This document shows positions 34,937 to 43,660 of a stretch of 64,000 bases of DNA, piece by piece. The stretch is from Coprococcus_C hominis (lineage in GTDB: Bacteria > Bacillota > Clostridia > Lachnospirales > Lachnospiraceae), in NCBI RefSeq assembly GCF_020687505.1, contig NZ_JAJEQT010000001.1; one strand, given 5' to 3'. A program made the translations under genes and the position numbers. The notes under the pieces are model-generated. The model ran no database searches. It was not told the DNA's origin and was given only the letters and a program-made list of their open reading frames with translations. The first letter of the stretch is position 1, and each line of letters begins with the position of its first letter.

Positions 34937-36019
34937 TTATGAGTTCTTCTCCTCGAAGTCCTTCATGAATGCAACTAACTTCTCAACACCCTCGATTGGC
35001 ATTGCGTTGTAGATACTTGCACGCATACCGCCGACTGTTCTGTGTCCCTTCAGGTTTACAAAGCCTGCGGCTGTTGCTTCCTTTACGAACTTGGCATCAA
35101 GCTCTTCGTTGCCTGTTACGAACGGAACGTTCATCAGGGAACGGTCTTCCTTCACAACTGTTCCGCGGAACATCTTAGAGGAATCCAGGAAATCATACAG
35201 GATAGCTGCCTTCTTTTCATTATGGATCTTCATTGCAGAAAGTCCACCCATTTCCTTTACCCACTTGAACACCAGACCACAGATGTAAATACCGTAGCAT
35301 GGAGGTGTGTTATACAAGCTGTCATTATCTGCCTGTGTCTTGTACTTCAGCATGGTCGGGCAGTAAGTTGGAACGTCATCACGGATCAGATCCTCACGGA
35401 TAATCACAATAACAACACCGGCCGGTCCTACGTTCTTCTGTACGCCAAAGTAAATCAGACCGTAATCAGATACATTGACTGGCTGTGACAGAATATCGGA
35501 AGACATATCAGCTACAAGGATCTTGCCCTTTGTATTCGGAAGCTTCTTGTAAGTAGTTCCGTAAATTGTATTGTTATGGCAGATATACACATAATCTGCA
35601 TCCTCGGAGATCGGAAGGTCAGAGCAATCCGGAATATAGCTGAAGGTCTTGTCAGCCGATGATGCAACGACATTTACCTTTCCGTACTTCTTTGCTTCTT
35701 CGCATGCCTTCTTTGCCCACTGACCGGTAATGATATAGTCAGCAACACCGTTTTTCATCAGGTTCATCGGGATTGCAGCAAACTGCTGTGATGCACCGCC
35801 CTGCAGGAACAGCACCTTGTAATTGTCCGGAATATCCATCAGATCGCGAAGGTCTTTTTCTGCTTCTTTGATGATGTTATCGTACACTTTCGAGCGATGA
35901 CTCATCTCCATTACGCTCATGCCGGAACCTTTGTAATCCAGCATCTCATCTGCTGCCTGCTTCAACACTACTTCCGGTAATACGGAAGGACCTGCTGAAA
36001 AGTTAAATACTCTTGCCAT
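34937..36019 (-). CDS. serC: Phosphoserine aminotransferase
   Basis: A 360-residue PLP enzyme that converts 3-phosphohydroxypyruvate to phosphoserine. It opens with RVFNFSAGPSVLPEVVL, and the PLP lysine is in FGVQKNVGPAGV. The gene sits 14 nt downstream of ilvB and is followed by serA. No serB phosphatase is seen in the window. Confidence 0.96.
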   Translation of the reverse strand: MARVFNFSAGPSVLPEVVLKQAADEMLDYKGSGMSVMEMSHRSKVYDNIIKEAEKDLRDLMDIPDNYKVLFLQGGASQQFAAIPMNLMKNGVADYIITGQWAKKACEEAKKYGKVNVVASSADKTFSYIPDCSDLPISEDADYVYICHNNTIYGTTYKKLPNTKGKILVADMSSDILSQPVNVSDYGLIYFGVQKNVGPAGVVIVIIREDLIRDDVPTYCPTMLKYKTQADNDSLYNTPPCYGIYICGLVFKWVKEMGGLSAMKIHNEKKAAILYDFLDSSKMFRGTVVKEDRSLMNVPFVTGNEELDAKFVKEATAAGFVNLKGHRTVGGMRASIYNAMPIEGVEKLVAFMKDFEEKNS

Positions 36020-36033
36020 TTTTCCTCTTCCTC

Positions 36034-37716
36034 CTACTTATTATCTAAATCCTGCTGGTCAAAACAGGTTTCCAAAGCTGCTCCTGCAGCAACCATTGGC
36101 CATACCTTATCATCCTTACCGATGATACAATCAATCACAACCGGCTTATTTAACTCGATTGCCTGCTTCATGGCATCCTCAAACTCCTGAAGATTTGTAG
36201 CTCTGAAACCGGTCGCTCCAAGTGCATCCGCTACCTTCACGAAGTCAACCGAATCATCTAAGATTGTATTCGAATAACGCTTATCGTAGAACAATGTCTG
36301 CCACTGACGCACCATACCAAGCACATGGTTGTTGATTACAACCTGGATGATCGGCACATTATAACGGCTTGCCGTAGCGATCTCGTTCATATTCATACGG
36401 AAACATCCGTCTCCCGCAATGTTGATTGCCACACGGTCCGGACGTCCGTACTTGGCACCGATACAGGCACCAACGCCGTAGCCCATTGTTCCGAGTCCAC
36501 CGGATGTAAGAAGCTGTCTTGGCTCTTTGAATTTATAATACTGGGCTGCCCACATCTGATGCTGTCCTACATCCGTTGTAATTGTTGCATTGCCCTCTGT
36601 CAGCTCATAGATCTTGTTGATAATCGCCGGTCCCGAGAATTCATTCATATCTGCATGATCCGGATACTGTTCTTTGAGTGCATCAATCTGTGCTCTCCAC
36701 TCCGGTTTCTTAGACGCCTTGATTCTGGTAGAGATCATCTTCAGTATTTCTTTGGCATCACCGACAACACTTGCATCAACTTCCACATTCTTATTGATCT
36801 CTGCAGCATCAATATCAATATGTAAAATCTTTGCCTGATTTGCAAACTTATTTGCATTACCTGTTACACGGTCTGAGAATCTCGCACCAATGACAATCAC
36901 AAGGTCTGCCTGATTGATACCGAAGTTTGAAACCTTGGTTCCATGCATACCGATCATTCCCGTGTAACGGTCATCCGTTCCCGGAAATGCACCCTTACCC
37001 ATCAATGTATCACAGACAACTGCATCAATTTTCTCTGCAAATTTTTTCAGTTCCTTGGACGCATCTGCCGCAACAACACCACCACCGACAAGAATCATCG
37101 GCTTCTTCGAGTTCTCGATCATCTTAATCGCTGTGTCGATATCCTCTGCACGGATTGTCTTTGTCACGCGCTCGATTGGCTCCGGTGCCTTCGGCTCATA
37201 GTCTGCAACATTTGCAGTAACATCCTTTGTAATATCGACAAGAACCGGGCCCGGTCTGCCTGACTGCGCGATTTTAAATGCACGGCGGATTGTATCTGCC
37301 AGTTCATGTACATTCTTTACAATAAAGCTATGCTTCGTGATCGGCATAACTACACCTGCAATATCAATCTCCTGAAAGCTGTCCTTTCCAAGAAGAGAAA
37401 CACCTACGTTTGCAGTGATTGCAACAAGTGGAATTGAATCCATATATGCGGTTGCAATACCGGTTACAAGATTTGTTGCACCCGGACCGGAAGTTGCCAT
37501 ACATACGCCAACCTTACCGGTAGCTCTTGCATATCCATCTGCTGCATGGCTTGCGCCCTGCTCATGGGATGTCAGGACATGGTGAATCTCATCCTGATGC
37601 TTATACAATGCATCATAGACATTCAGGATCGTTCCTCCCGGATATCCAAATACTGTGTCAACGCCCTGTTCTTTCAGACATTCAATCACTATTTCTGATC
37701 CAGTTAATTGTTTCAT
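36034..37716 (-). CDS. ilvB: Acetolactate synthase, large subunit
   Basis: A 560-residue ThDP enzyme that makes acetolactate for valine and leucine. Motifs: GYPGGTILNVYDAL, the catalytic Glu in SHEQGASHAADGYA, and the ThDP site GDGCFRMNMNEIATASRYN near residue 445. No regulatory subunit (ilvN/ilvH) or ilvC is adjacent, so they are elsewhere. The start is the ATG at 37714-37716, with GGAG 7 nt upstream. Promoter 37785-37813 with a dyad over the start region. Confidence 0.95.
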   Translation of the reverse strand: MKQLTGSEIVIECLKEQGVDTVFGYPGGTILNVYDALYKHQDEIHHVLTSHEQGASHAADGYARATGKVGVCMATSGPGATNLVTGIATAYMDSIPLVAITANVGVSLLGKDSFQEIDIAGVVMPITKHSFIVKNVHELADTIRRAFKIAQSGRPGPVLVDITKDVTANVADYEPKAPEPIERVTKTIRAEDIDTAIKMIENSKKPMILVGGGVVAADASKELKKFAEKIDAVVCDTLMGKGAFPGTDDRYTGMIGMHGTKVSNFGINQADLVIVIGARFSDRVTGNANKFANQAKILHIDIDAAEINKNVEVDASVVGDAKEILKMISTRIKASKKPEWRAQIDALKEQYPDHADMNEFSGPAIINKIYELTEGNATITTDVGQHQMWAAQYYKFKEPRQLLTSGGLGTMGYGVGACIGAKYGRPDRVAINIAGDGCFRMNMNEIATASRYNVPIIQVVINNHVLGMVRQWQTLFYDKRYSNTILDDSVDFVKVADALGATGFRATNLQEFEDAMKQAIELNKPVVIDCIIGKDDKVWPMVAAGAALETCFDQQDLDNK

Positions 37717-37762
37717 AAACTTCTCCTTATCTACATACAACTTGATTTATCCTTTTTCTTCC

Positions 37763-37785
37763 TGTCAGATAACCAATATCTGATA
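37763..37785. promoter_or_regulatory. Dyad at the ilvB transcription start, candidate operator
   Basis: TGTCAGATA (37763-37771) and TATCTGATA (37777-37785) are inverted repeats with one mismatch and a 5-nt spacer. It abuts the -10 box of the ilvB promoter, where a repressor would block transcription. The regulator is unknown. Confidence 0.5.
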
Positions 37786-37813
37786 GGATAGCACATTGTT
37801 TTGAATTATTCAA
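37785..37813 (-). promoter_or_regulatory. Likely ilvB operon promoter
   Basis: On the minus strand TTGAAT (-35) and TATCCT (-10) are separated by 17 nt, about 70 nt upstream of the ilvB start. No T-box or leader peptide is seen in the short leader. Confidence 0.6.
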
Positions 37814-37819
37814 TATATT

Positions 37820-39484
37820 TTACTTCAACTCCAAAACTGCACCGCGGTTACCGGATGTTACCATCTTTGCATATCTTGCCAGATATCCGGTTGTTACCTT
37901 TGGTTCTCTTGGTGTCCATGCTTCTTTCCGCTTTGCAAGCTCCTCGTCGGAAACCTTCACATTGATCGTACATGCATCAATATCAATACTGATGATATCA
38001 CCCTCTTCAATCAAAGCGATCGGGCCTCCAACAGCTGCCTCCGGTGAGATATGTCCGATAGAAGCACCACGGCTTGCACCTGAGAAACGGCCATCTGTAA
38101 TCAGTGCTACCGAAGAGCCAAGCCCCATACCCGCAATCGCAGATGTCGGGTTCAGCATCTCACGCATACCAGGACCGCCCTTTGGTCCCTCGTAACGGAT
38201 AACGACAACGTCGCCTTCCACGATCTTGCCACCCTTGATAGCCGCAATTGCATCCTCCTCACATTCAAACACACGTGCCGGTCCTTCATGCTGCAGCATC
38301 TCCGGAACAACGGCAGAACGCTTAACAACAGAACCATCCGGTGCGATATTTCCCTTCAATACGGCAAGTCCGCCGGTTGAGCTGTATGGATTTGCCATCG
38401 GACGGATAACTTCCGGATTCAGGTTCTTATGTCCCTTTACAGCCTCTCCGATTGTCTTGCCGGTTACTGTCATACAATCCTCATTGATCAGACCTGCCTC
38501 ACAGAGCTGGTTGATAACGGCATATACACCGCCGGCCTCGTTCAAGTCCTCCATATATGTCGGACCTGCCGGTGCTAAGTGGCAGAGATTCGGTGTCTTC
38601 GCACTGATTTCATTTGCCATGGAAATATCAAAGTCAAATCCGATCTCATGTGCGATTGCCGGGATATGAAGCATGGAGTTAGTAGAGCATCCAAGTGCCA
38701 TATCCACTGTCAATGCGTTCATGATAGCATCCTTCGTAATAATATCTCTTGGGCAGATATTCTTCTTGTACATCTCCATAACAGCATAACCGGCACGCTT
38801 TGCAAGCTTCAGTCTCTCAGAATATACTGCCGGGATTGTACCATTTCCAGGAAGTCCCATACCAAGTGCCTCTGTCAGACAGTTCATAGAGTTTGCAGTA
38901 TACATGCCGGAGCATGATCCACAAGTTGGACATGCATGGCACTCGAAATCATTGACATCCTCTTCTGTCATCTTGCCTGCTGCATAAGAACCAACTGCCT
39001 CGAACATAGATGAAAGGCTTGTCTTATGTCCCTTTACATGACCGGCAAGCATCGGACCACCGGATACGAATACGGTTGGTACGTTGACTCTGGCTGCTGC
39101 CATCAGAAGTCCCGGTACGTTCTTATCGCAGTTCGGGATCATAACAAGTGCATCAAACTGATGTGCAGTTGCCATACACTCGGTTGAATCTGCGATCAGG
39201 TCTCTTGTTACAAGGGAATACTTCATTCCGATATGTCCCATGGCAATACCGTCGCAGACAGCGATTGCCGGAAACATCACAGGTGTTCCGCCTGCTTCAG
39301 CCACGCCAAGCTTCACGGCCTGTGCGATCTTATCCAGGTTCATATGTCCAGGTACGATCTCGTTGTAGGAACAAACGATACCGACCAATGGTTTCTTCAT
39401 TTCTTCTTCTGTCATTCCAAGGGCGTTGAACAGGCTTCTGTGTGGTGCCTGCTGCATGCCTACTTTAACATTATCACTCTTCAT
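37820..39484 (-). CDS. ilvD: Dihydroxy-acid dehydratase
   Basis: A 554-residue Fe-S dehydratase of branched-chain amino acid synthesis. Cluster cysteines are visible in IPNCDKNVPG and CPTCGSCSGMYTANSM. The C terminus carries RFSGASRGASIGHISPEA. It stands between leuB and ilvB with its own long 5' region (370 nt, holding an inverted repeat). Start ATG with AGGAAG upstream. Confidence 0.96.
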   Translation of the reverse strand: MKSDNVKVGMQQAPHRSLFNALGMTEEEMKKPLVGIVCSYNEIVPGHMNLDKIAQAVKLGVAEAGGTPVMFPAIAVCDGIAMGHIGMKYSLVTRDLIADSTECMATAHQFDALVMIPNCDKNVPGLLMAAARVNVPTVFVSGGPMLAGHVKGHKTSLSSMFEAVGSYAAGKMTEEDVNDFECHACPTCGSCSGMYTANSMNCLTEALGMGLPGNGTIPAVYSERLKLAKRAGYAVMEMYKKNICPRDIITKDAIMNALTVDMALGCSTNSMLHIPAIAHEIGFDFDISMANEISAKTPNLCHLAPAGPTYMEDLNEAGGVYAVINQLCEAGLINEDCMTVTGKTIGEAVKGHKNLNPEVIRPMANPYSSTGGLAVLKGNIAPDGSVVKRSAVVPEMLQHEGPARVFECEEDAIAAIKGGKIVEGDVVVIRYEGPKGGPGMREMLNPTSAIAGMGLGSSVALITDGRFSGASRGASIGHISPEAAVGGPIALIEEGDIISIDIDACTINVKVSDEELAKRKEAWTPREPKVTTGYLARYAKMVTSGNRGAVLELK

Positions 39485-39512
39485 TTTTGTCTTCCTTTCT
39501 CTTCAATTTGTT

Positions 39513-39809
39513 CAGACAATTTCGAGATTTGCATACCTGCAACATATATTTCGATTCCATTCATCTTATATACAATGTATTGAAACTAAGAAGTGCTAGA
39601 TGTTCTGATCTACATTGTTTCATAATACGCAACCGCCGTCAATTCGCCATCCATGGCTCAGTGACGGCTTGTTTGAACATCGTGTTCAAACATTGCTTCT
39701 TTTACTACAGAACATCAAGAACTTCTAAGTTCCAAACATATCGTATATATCCATGAATGAAATTCAAAATATATGTTTTACATCCATCTCACTACCTCGA
39801 AATTGTCTG
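39513..39809 (-). repeat. 297-bp imperfect inverted repeat (long hairpin element) before ilvD
   Basis: This stretch fills the 370-nt gap between leuB and ilvD. The ends are a perfect 14-nt inverted repeat (CAGACAATTTCGAG at 39513-39526, its complement at 39796-39809). The arms stay paired for about 95 nt with small bulges. The tip holds two more hairpins: GCCGTCA/TGACGGC (39635-39668) and TGTTTGAACA/TGTTCAAACA (39670-39692). Most differences between the arms keep G-U pairing only in the minus-strand transcript. A tiny reading frame with one inner TGA lies in the tip (39610-39693, minus). It may be a structured leader RNA of ilvD or a MITE-like mobile element; no target duplication was seen. 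It is not a T-box. Confidence 0.75.
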
Positions 39810-39854
39810 GCAAAGTATTATCTCTTAATTAACTACTAATTCTTCCTTAACCAC

Positions 39855-40937
39855 TTAGATTCTTTCTACAATCTTGTCGCCCATCTCGTTACAGCCGACA
39901 AGGGTTGTGCCTTCGGACACGATATCGCATGTACGGAAGCCATCTACCAGTACCTGCTTGACTGCGTTCTCGATCGCATCTGCCTCTTTGTCGAGGTCGA
40001 ATGTGTAACGGAGCATCATCGCTGCGGAAAGAATCGTCGCGATCGGGTTTGCCTTATCCTGTCCGGCAATATCCGGAGCTGAACCGCCACTTGGCTCGTA
40101 CATACCGAATTTTGTTTCGTTCAAGGATGCAGATGCCAGCATACCGATGGAACCTGTGATCATAGATGCCTCATCGGATAAGATGTCACCAAACATATTC
40201 TCTGTTAATACAACATCGAACTGTGCCGGATCTTTGACAAGCTGCATTGCACAGTTATCAACAAGCATATGCTCATATGTTACTTCCGGATAATCCTTTG
40301 CAACCTCTTCCACGATCTTTCTCCAGAGTCTGGAAGAATCAAGCACATTTGCCTTATCAACACTTGTTACCTTCTTGCGGCGCTTCATCGCGATATCAAA
40401 GCCCTTGATTGCGATACGACGGATCTCATTTTCGTTGTAAGTCAGTGTATCAACGGCTGTCATTACGCCATCGACTTCTTTTGTCTCTCTTGCACCGAAG
40501 TAAAGACCACCGGTCAGCTCACGCATGATCATCATATCGAAACCACGGTCTGCAATCTCTTCCTTTAAAGGACATGCACCCTTTAACTGCTCATAAAGAT
40601 TGGCTGGTCTTAAGTTTGCAAAAAGTCCCAACTCCTTACGGATCTTCAGAAGTCCGGCTTCCGGTCTCTTCTCTGGTGGAAGCTTGTACCAAGGTGATGT
40701 GCTTGTGTTACCGCCGATGGAACCAAGCAATACTGCATCGCTTGCCTTTGCTCTTGCGACTGCTTCGTCAGTAAGTGGAACGCCACATGCGTCGATCGAG
40801 CATCCGCCCATCAGAAGCTGCTCATAATTAAATGTATGTCCAAACTTTTCTCCGACTGCATCTAACACCTTCATTGCCTGTGTGACAACCTCCGGTCCGA
40901 TACCGTCACCCTTGATTACTGCAATATTACAATTCAT
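39855..40937 (-). CDS. leuB: 3-isopropylmalate dehydrogenase
   Basis: A 360-residue NAD enzyme, third step of leucine synthesis. Family motifs: IAVIKGDGIGPEVV at the start, the substrate site Arg in LRKELGLFANLRP-like KIRKELGLFANLRP, and DILSDEASMITGSIGML near residue 245. It is the last gene of the leuC-leuD-(zinc ribbon protein)-leuB group. leuA is not in the window. Confidence 0.96.
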   Translation of the reverse strand: MNCNIAVIKGDGIGPEVVTQAMKVLDAVGEKFGHTFNYEQLLMGGCSIDACGVPLTDEAVARAKASDAVLLGSIGGNTSTSPWYKLPPEKRPEAGLLKIRKELGLFANLRPANLYEQLKGACPLKEEIADRGFDMMIMRELTGGLYFGARETKEVDGVMTAVDTLTYNENEIRRIAIKGFDIAMKRRKKVTSVDKANVLDSSRLWRKIVEEVAKDYPEVTYEHMLVDNCAMQLVKDPAQFDVVLTENMFGDILSDEASMITGSIGMLASASLNETKFGMYEPSGGSAPDIAGQDKANPIATILSAAMMLRYTFDLDKEADAIENAVKQVLVDGFRTCDIVSEGTTLVGCNEMGDKIVERI

Positions 40938-40975
40938 GATTCATCCTCCAAATAATAATTTATCCTGTCTGTTTC

Positions 40976-41671
40976 TTACCGGTCGAACAAATGCTTTCTC
41001 TTCTTAAAGTATACAATGTTACAGATCAGCATCACGATAGAAACAGCCATTGTTCCATAGGTGGAGCTTGCGATATACTCTGTAAGACCATCCACGATGC
41101 TTGTAACACTCGCAATATATGCGATTGATATAATCAAACCTGCTACCTGCATGCCAATATACATTGCAGGACCGCACTTCTTGAAATCCGCAAGCATAAA
41201 TCGTGTGACAAGTGCGAAAATGGCAATCGCGATGTAGCATATACCAATAATCGTATCCACACCCTTCAAGCCAGAAAAATAACTATATACCCGATCAGTG
41301 TTCTCACCATAAATTCTGCCTGTAAGAAGCTGGAATCCATTCCACAATCCAACAAGAGCGGAAACAAACAGCTGGAAATAAATTACGAAATGAAACCATT
41401 TCATTCCAAGCTCTTTCTGTGGCTGCTGCGGTGTCTGAATGTACATGTCCTGCTGGTTGTACATGTTCTGCTGTGGTGCCTGATTGTACATACCCTGCTG
41501 GTTATACATGTTCTGCTGTGGTGCCTGATTGTACATTCCCTGCTGGTTGTACATGTTCTGCTGTGGTGTCTGATTGTTTGCCTGTGCGCCTGCACCGGTA
41601 TAAGCTCCACAGACTGGACAGGTCAACTGTCCGTCCGAAATCTGATTGCCACAATTATTACAAACTCCCAT
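40976..41671 (-). CDS. Zinc-ribbon membrane protein with 15-residue tandem repeats
   Basis: A 231-residue protein of unknown function. The N terminus is a zinc ribbon (CNNCG at 4-8, CPVCG at 18-22). A Gln/Asn/Tyr/Met-rich region follows with three 15-residue repeats (35-79, unit APQQNMYNQQGMYNQ). The rest has about four membrane helices (from FHFVIYFQLFVSALVGLW to the C-terminal ISIVMLICNIVYF-like segment). It sits between leuD (23 nt) and leuB (38 nt) in the same direction, although nothing in it points to leucine synthesis. The start ATG is preceded by GGGAGGATAAAAT-like spacing. Confidence 0.8.
   Translation of the reverse strand: MGVCNNCGNQISDGQLTCPVCGAYTGAGAQANNQTPQQNMYNQQGMYNQAPQQNMYNQQGMYNQAPQQNMYNQQDMYIQTPQQPQKELGMKWFHFVIYFQLFVSALVGLWNGFQLLTGRIYGENTDRVYSYFSGLKGVDTIIGICYIAIAIFALVTRFMLADFKKCGPAMYIGMQVAGLIISIAYIASVTSIVDGLTEYIASSTYGTMAVSIVMLICNIVYFKKRKHLFDR
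41435..41569. repeat. Three 45-bp tandem repeats
   Basis: Three in-frame 45-bp units encode the 15-residue blocks of the zinc-ribbon protein. The first two are nearly identical. Likely variable in length between strains; not a CRISPR, because there are no spacers. Confidence 0.85.
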
Positions 41672-41694
41672 ATATTTTATCCTCCCAGATGAAA

Positions 41695-42186
41695 TTAGTT
41701 TTCTTTTGCATTGATATAGTTGATCAAACCGCCCTCTTTGATGATTTTCTGCATGAATGGAGGGAATGCCTGTCCCTTGAACTCGGTTCCTTTTGTCTTG
41801 TTGTAGATCATACCACTGTCAAAATCAACCTCTACCATATCGCCTGCCTCGATTCCCTTGGCAGCTTCCGGACACTCGATAATTGGAAGTCCGATGTTAA
41901 TTGCGTTACGATAGAAAATTCTTGCAAATGTCTCAGCGATTACGCAGCTGATACCAGATGCCTTGATTGCAATTGGTGCATGCTCTCTCGATGAGCCGCA
42001 TCCAAAGTTCTTATTTGCAACCATGATATCGCCCGGCTTCACACGCTTTACGAAGTCCTTGTCAATATCCTCCATACAGTTCTTTGCAAGCTCCGCAGGA
42101 TCTGAGGAATTCAGATATCTTGCAGGAATGATTACATCTGTATCTACATTGTCACCATATTTATGTACTGTTCCGTATGCTTTCAT
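41695..42186 (-). CDS. leuD: 3-isopropylmalate dehydratase, small subunit
   Basis: A 163-residue small subunit with the swivel-domain motif FGCGSSREHAPIAIKASGI. It pairs with LeuC, encoded 12 nt upstream, to isomerise 2- to 3-isopropylmalate. This is the short, archaeal-type form common in Clostridia. Confidence 0.96.
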   Translation of the reverse strand: MKAYGTVHKYGDNVDTDVIIPARYLNSSDPAELAKNCMEDIDKDFVKRVKPGDIMVANKNFGCGSSREHAPIAIKASGISCVIAETFARIFYRNAINIGLPIIECPEAAKGIEAGDMVEVDFDSGMIYNKTKGTEFKGQAFPPFMQKIIKEGGLINYINAKEN

Positions 42187-42198
42187 TTTTGTTCCTCC

Positions 42199-43461
42199 TT
42201 ATGCCAATTCTGCCGGGCTGCTGATCTTACCTGTAATCGCGGAAGCTGCTGCAACTGCAGGGCTTGCCAGATATACCTCTGAATCTACGTGTCCCATACG
42301 TCCAACGAAGTTACGGTTGGTTGTGGATACAGCTCTCTCGCCAGCTGCCATAACACCCATATGTCCGCCCAGACATGGTCCACAGGTTGGAGTTGATACG
42401 ATCGCACCTGCCTCGATAAATGCCTTTGTCAGACCTTCCTCGAGCATCTGTAAATAAACCTCCTGTGTGCCAGGGATCACGATGACACGCACACCCTTTG
42501 CCACATGTCTGCCCTTGATGATATCGGCTGCAATACGCATATCAGAGATTCTTCCGTTTGTGCAGGAACCGATGACTACCTGATTGATCTTGATATCGCC
42601 AACTTCGTCGATGGTCTTTGTATTCTCTGGAAGATGTGGGAATGCAACGGTTGGCTTCAAGGTTGAAAGATCAATCGTATATTCCTCATCATAGACTGCA
42701 TCAGCGTCTGCCTCGTACTTTGTATATGCCTTTGTCGAATGCTCCTTCATGTAAGCTTCTGTCTGCTCATCCACTGGGAAGATACCATTCTTTGCACCTG
42801 CCTCGATTGCCATGTTCGCAATTGTGAAACGGTCGTCCATTGTCAGGTTCTTGATACCCTCACCAACAAACTCCATAGACTTATAGAGTGCACCATCTAC
42901 ACCGATCATACCAATGATATGAAGGATTACATCCTTACCACTGATATATGGTGCTTTCTCGCCTACGATATTAAACTTGATTGCAGATGGCACCTTGAAC
43001 CATGCCTTACCTGTCACCATACCGGCTGCCATATCTGTACTTCCGACACCTGTGGAGAATGCACCAAGGGCACCGTAAGTACATGTATGTGAATCGGCTC
43101 CGATACATGTCTCGCCTGCAACGATCAGTCCTTTTTCCGGAAGAAGTGCATGCTCGATTCCCATCTCTCCGACATCAAAGAAGTTCACGATCTCATTCTC
43201 GCCTGAAAACTCACGTACACATTTGCAATGCTCTGCACTCTTAATATCTTTATTCGGTGTAAAGTGATCCATAACAAGTGCAATCTTGCTCTTATCAAAC
43301 ACTTCCTTCTTATTAAACTTTTCCATCTCGTGAATGGCAACTGGTGTTGTGACATCGTTACCAAGCACTAAATCCAAACCTGCCTCAATCAACTGTCCTG
43401 CTTCCACACTTGCAAGACCTGCATGTTTCGCAAGTATTTTCTGCGTCATGGTCATACCCAT
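42199..43461 (-). CDS. leuC: 3-isopropylmalate dehydratase, large subunit
   Basis: A 420-residue aconitase-family protein with the 4Fe-4S cysteines in IGSCTNGRISD and TCGPCLGGHMG. First gene of the leu operon, divergent from a LysR regulator. The start is the ATG at 43459-43461 (MGMTMTQK), 8 nt after GGAGG; an in-frame ATG two codons upstream is too close to that site. Confidence 0.96.
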   Translation of the reverse strand: MGMTMTQKILAKHAGLASVEAGQLIEAGLDLVLGNDVTTPVAIHEMEKFNKKEVFDKSKIALVMDHFTPNKDIKSAEHCKCVREFSGENEIVNFFDVGEMGIEHALLPEKGLIVAGETCIGADSHTCTYGALGAFSTGVGSTDMAAGMVTGKAWFKVPSAIKFNIVGEKAPYISGKDVILHIIGMIGVDGALYKSMEFVGEGIKNLTMDDRFTIANMAIEAGAKNGIFPVDEQTEAYMKEHSTKAYTKYEADADAVYDEEYTIDLSTLKPTVAFPHLPENTKTIDEVGDIKINQVVIGSCTNGRISDMRIAADIIKGRHVAKGVRVIVIPGTQEVYLQMLEEGLTKAFIEAGAIVSTPTCGPCLGGHMGVMAAGERAVSTTNRNFVGRMGHVDSEVYLASPAVAAASAITGKISSPAELA

Positions 43462-43496
43462 AATCATTTCCTCCTGATTCTGCTTATAATAGTAGA

Positions 43497-43526
43497 ATCA
43501 TACCATATTTCTTTCTATAATTACAA
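43497..43526 (-). promoter_or_regulatory. Likely leuC promoter
   Basis: On the minus strand TTGTAA and TATGAT are separated by 18 nt, about 40 nt before the leuC start. It lies next to the LysR-type dyad at 43548-43562. Confidence 0.6.
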
Positions 43527-43547
43527 TATATAATATGAATATTATTT

Positions 43548-43562
43548 ATAACTTGTAGTTAT
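43548..43562. promoter_or_regulatory. LysR-type binding site
   Basis: ATAAC-N5-GTTAT is a perfect dyad with the T-N11-A form of LysR-family sites. It lies in the space between divergent leuC and the regulator and overlaps the likely -35 box of the regulator gene, a usual place for self-repression with activation of the neighbour. Confidence 0.6.
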
Positions 43563-43581
43563 GGTTTGGATATGATATATT
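43553..43581 (+). promoter_or_regulatory. Possible promoter of the LysR gene
   Basis: TTGTAG and TATATT with a 17-nt spacer, about 80 nt before the LysR start codon. The -35 box lies inside the ATAAC/GTTAT dyad. Confidence 0.45.
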
Positions 43582-43660
43582 TAATCAAACTACTATTTAT
43601 AGGATAATAAGAATATAATTTTGAAACGCGAATTGCTATATAAGGAAACGAGGGGATATT

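Noticed and set aside
37717..37819. Possible T-box or leader attenuator before ilvB
   Set aside because: No T-box sequence, leader peptide with Leu/Val/Ile codons or terminator hairpin; only a promoter and a dyad.
39485..39854. T-box riboswitch for ilvD
   Set aside because: The region has no T-box consensus or terminator/antiterminator pair; it is an overall inverted repeat instead.
41435..41569. Regular short repeats that could suggest a CRISPR array
   Set aside because: The 45-bp units are contiguous, in frame, without spacers, and encode a protein repeat.
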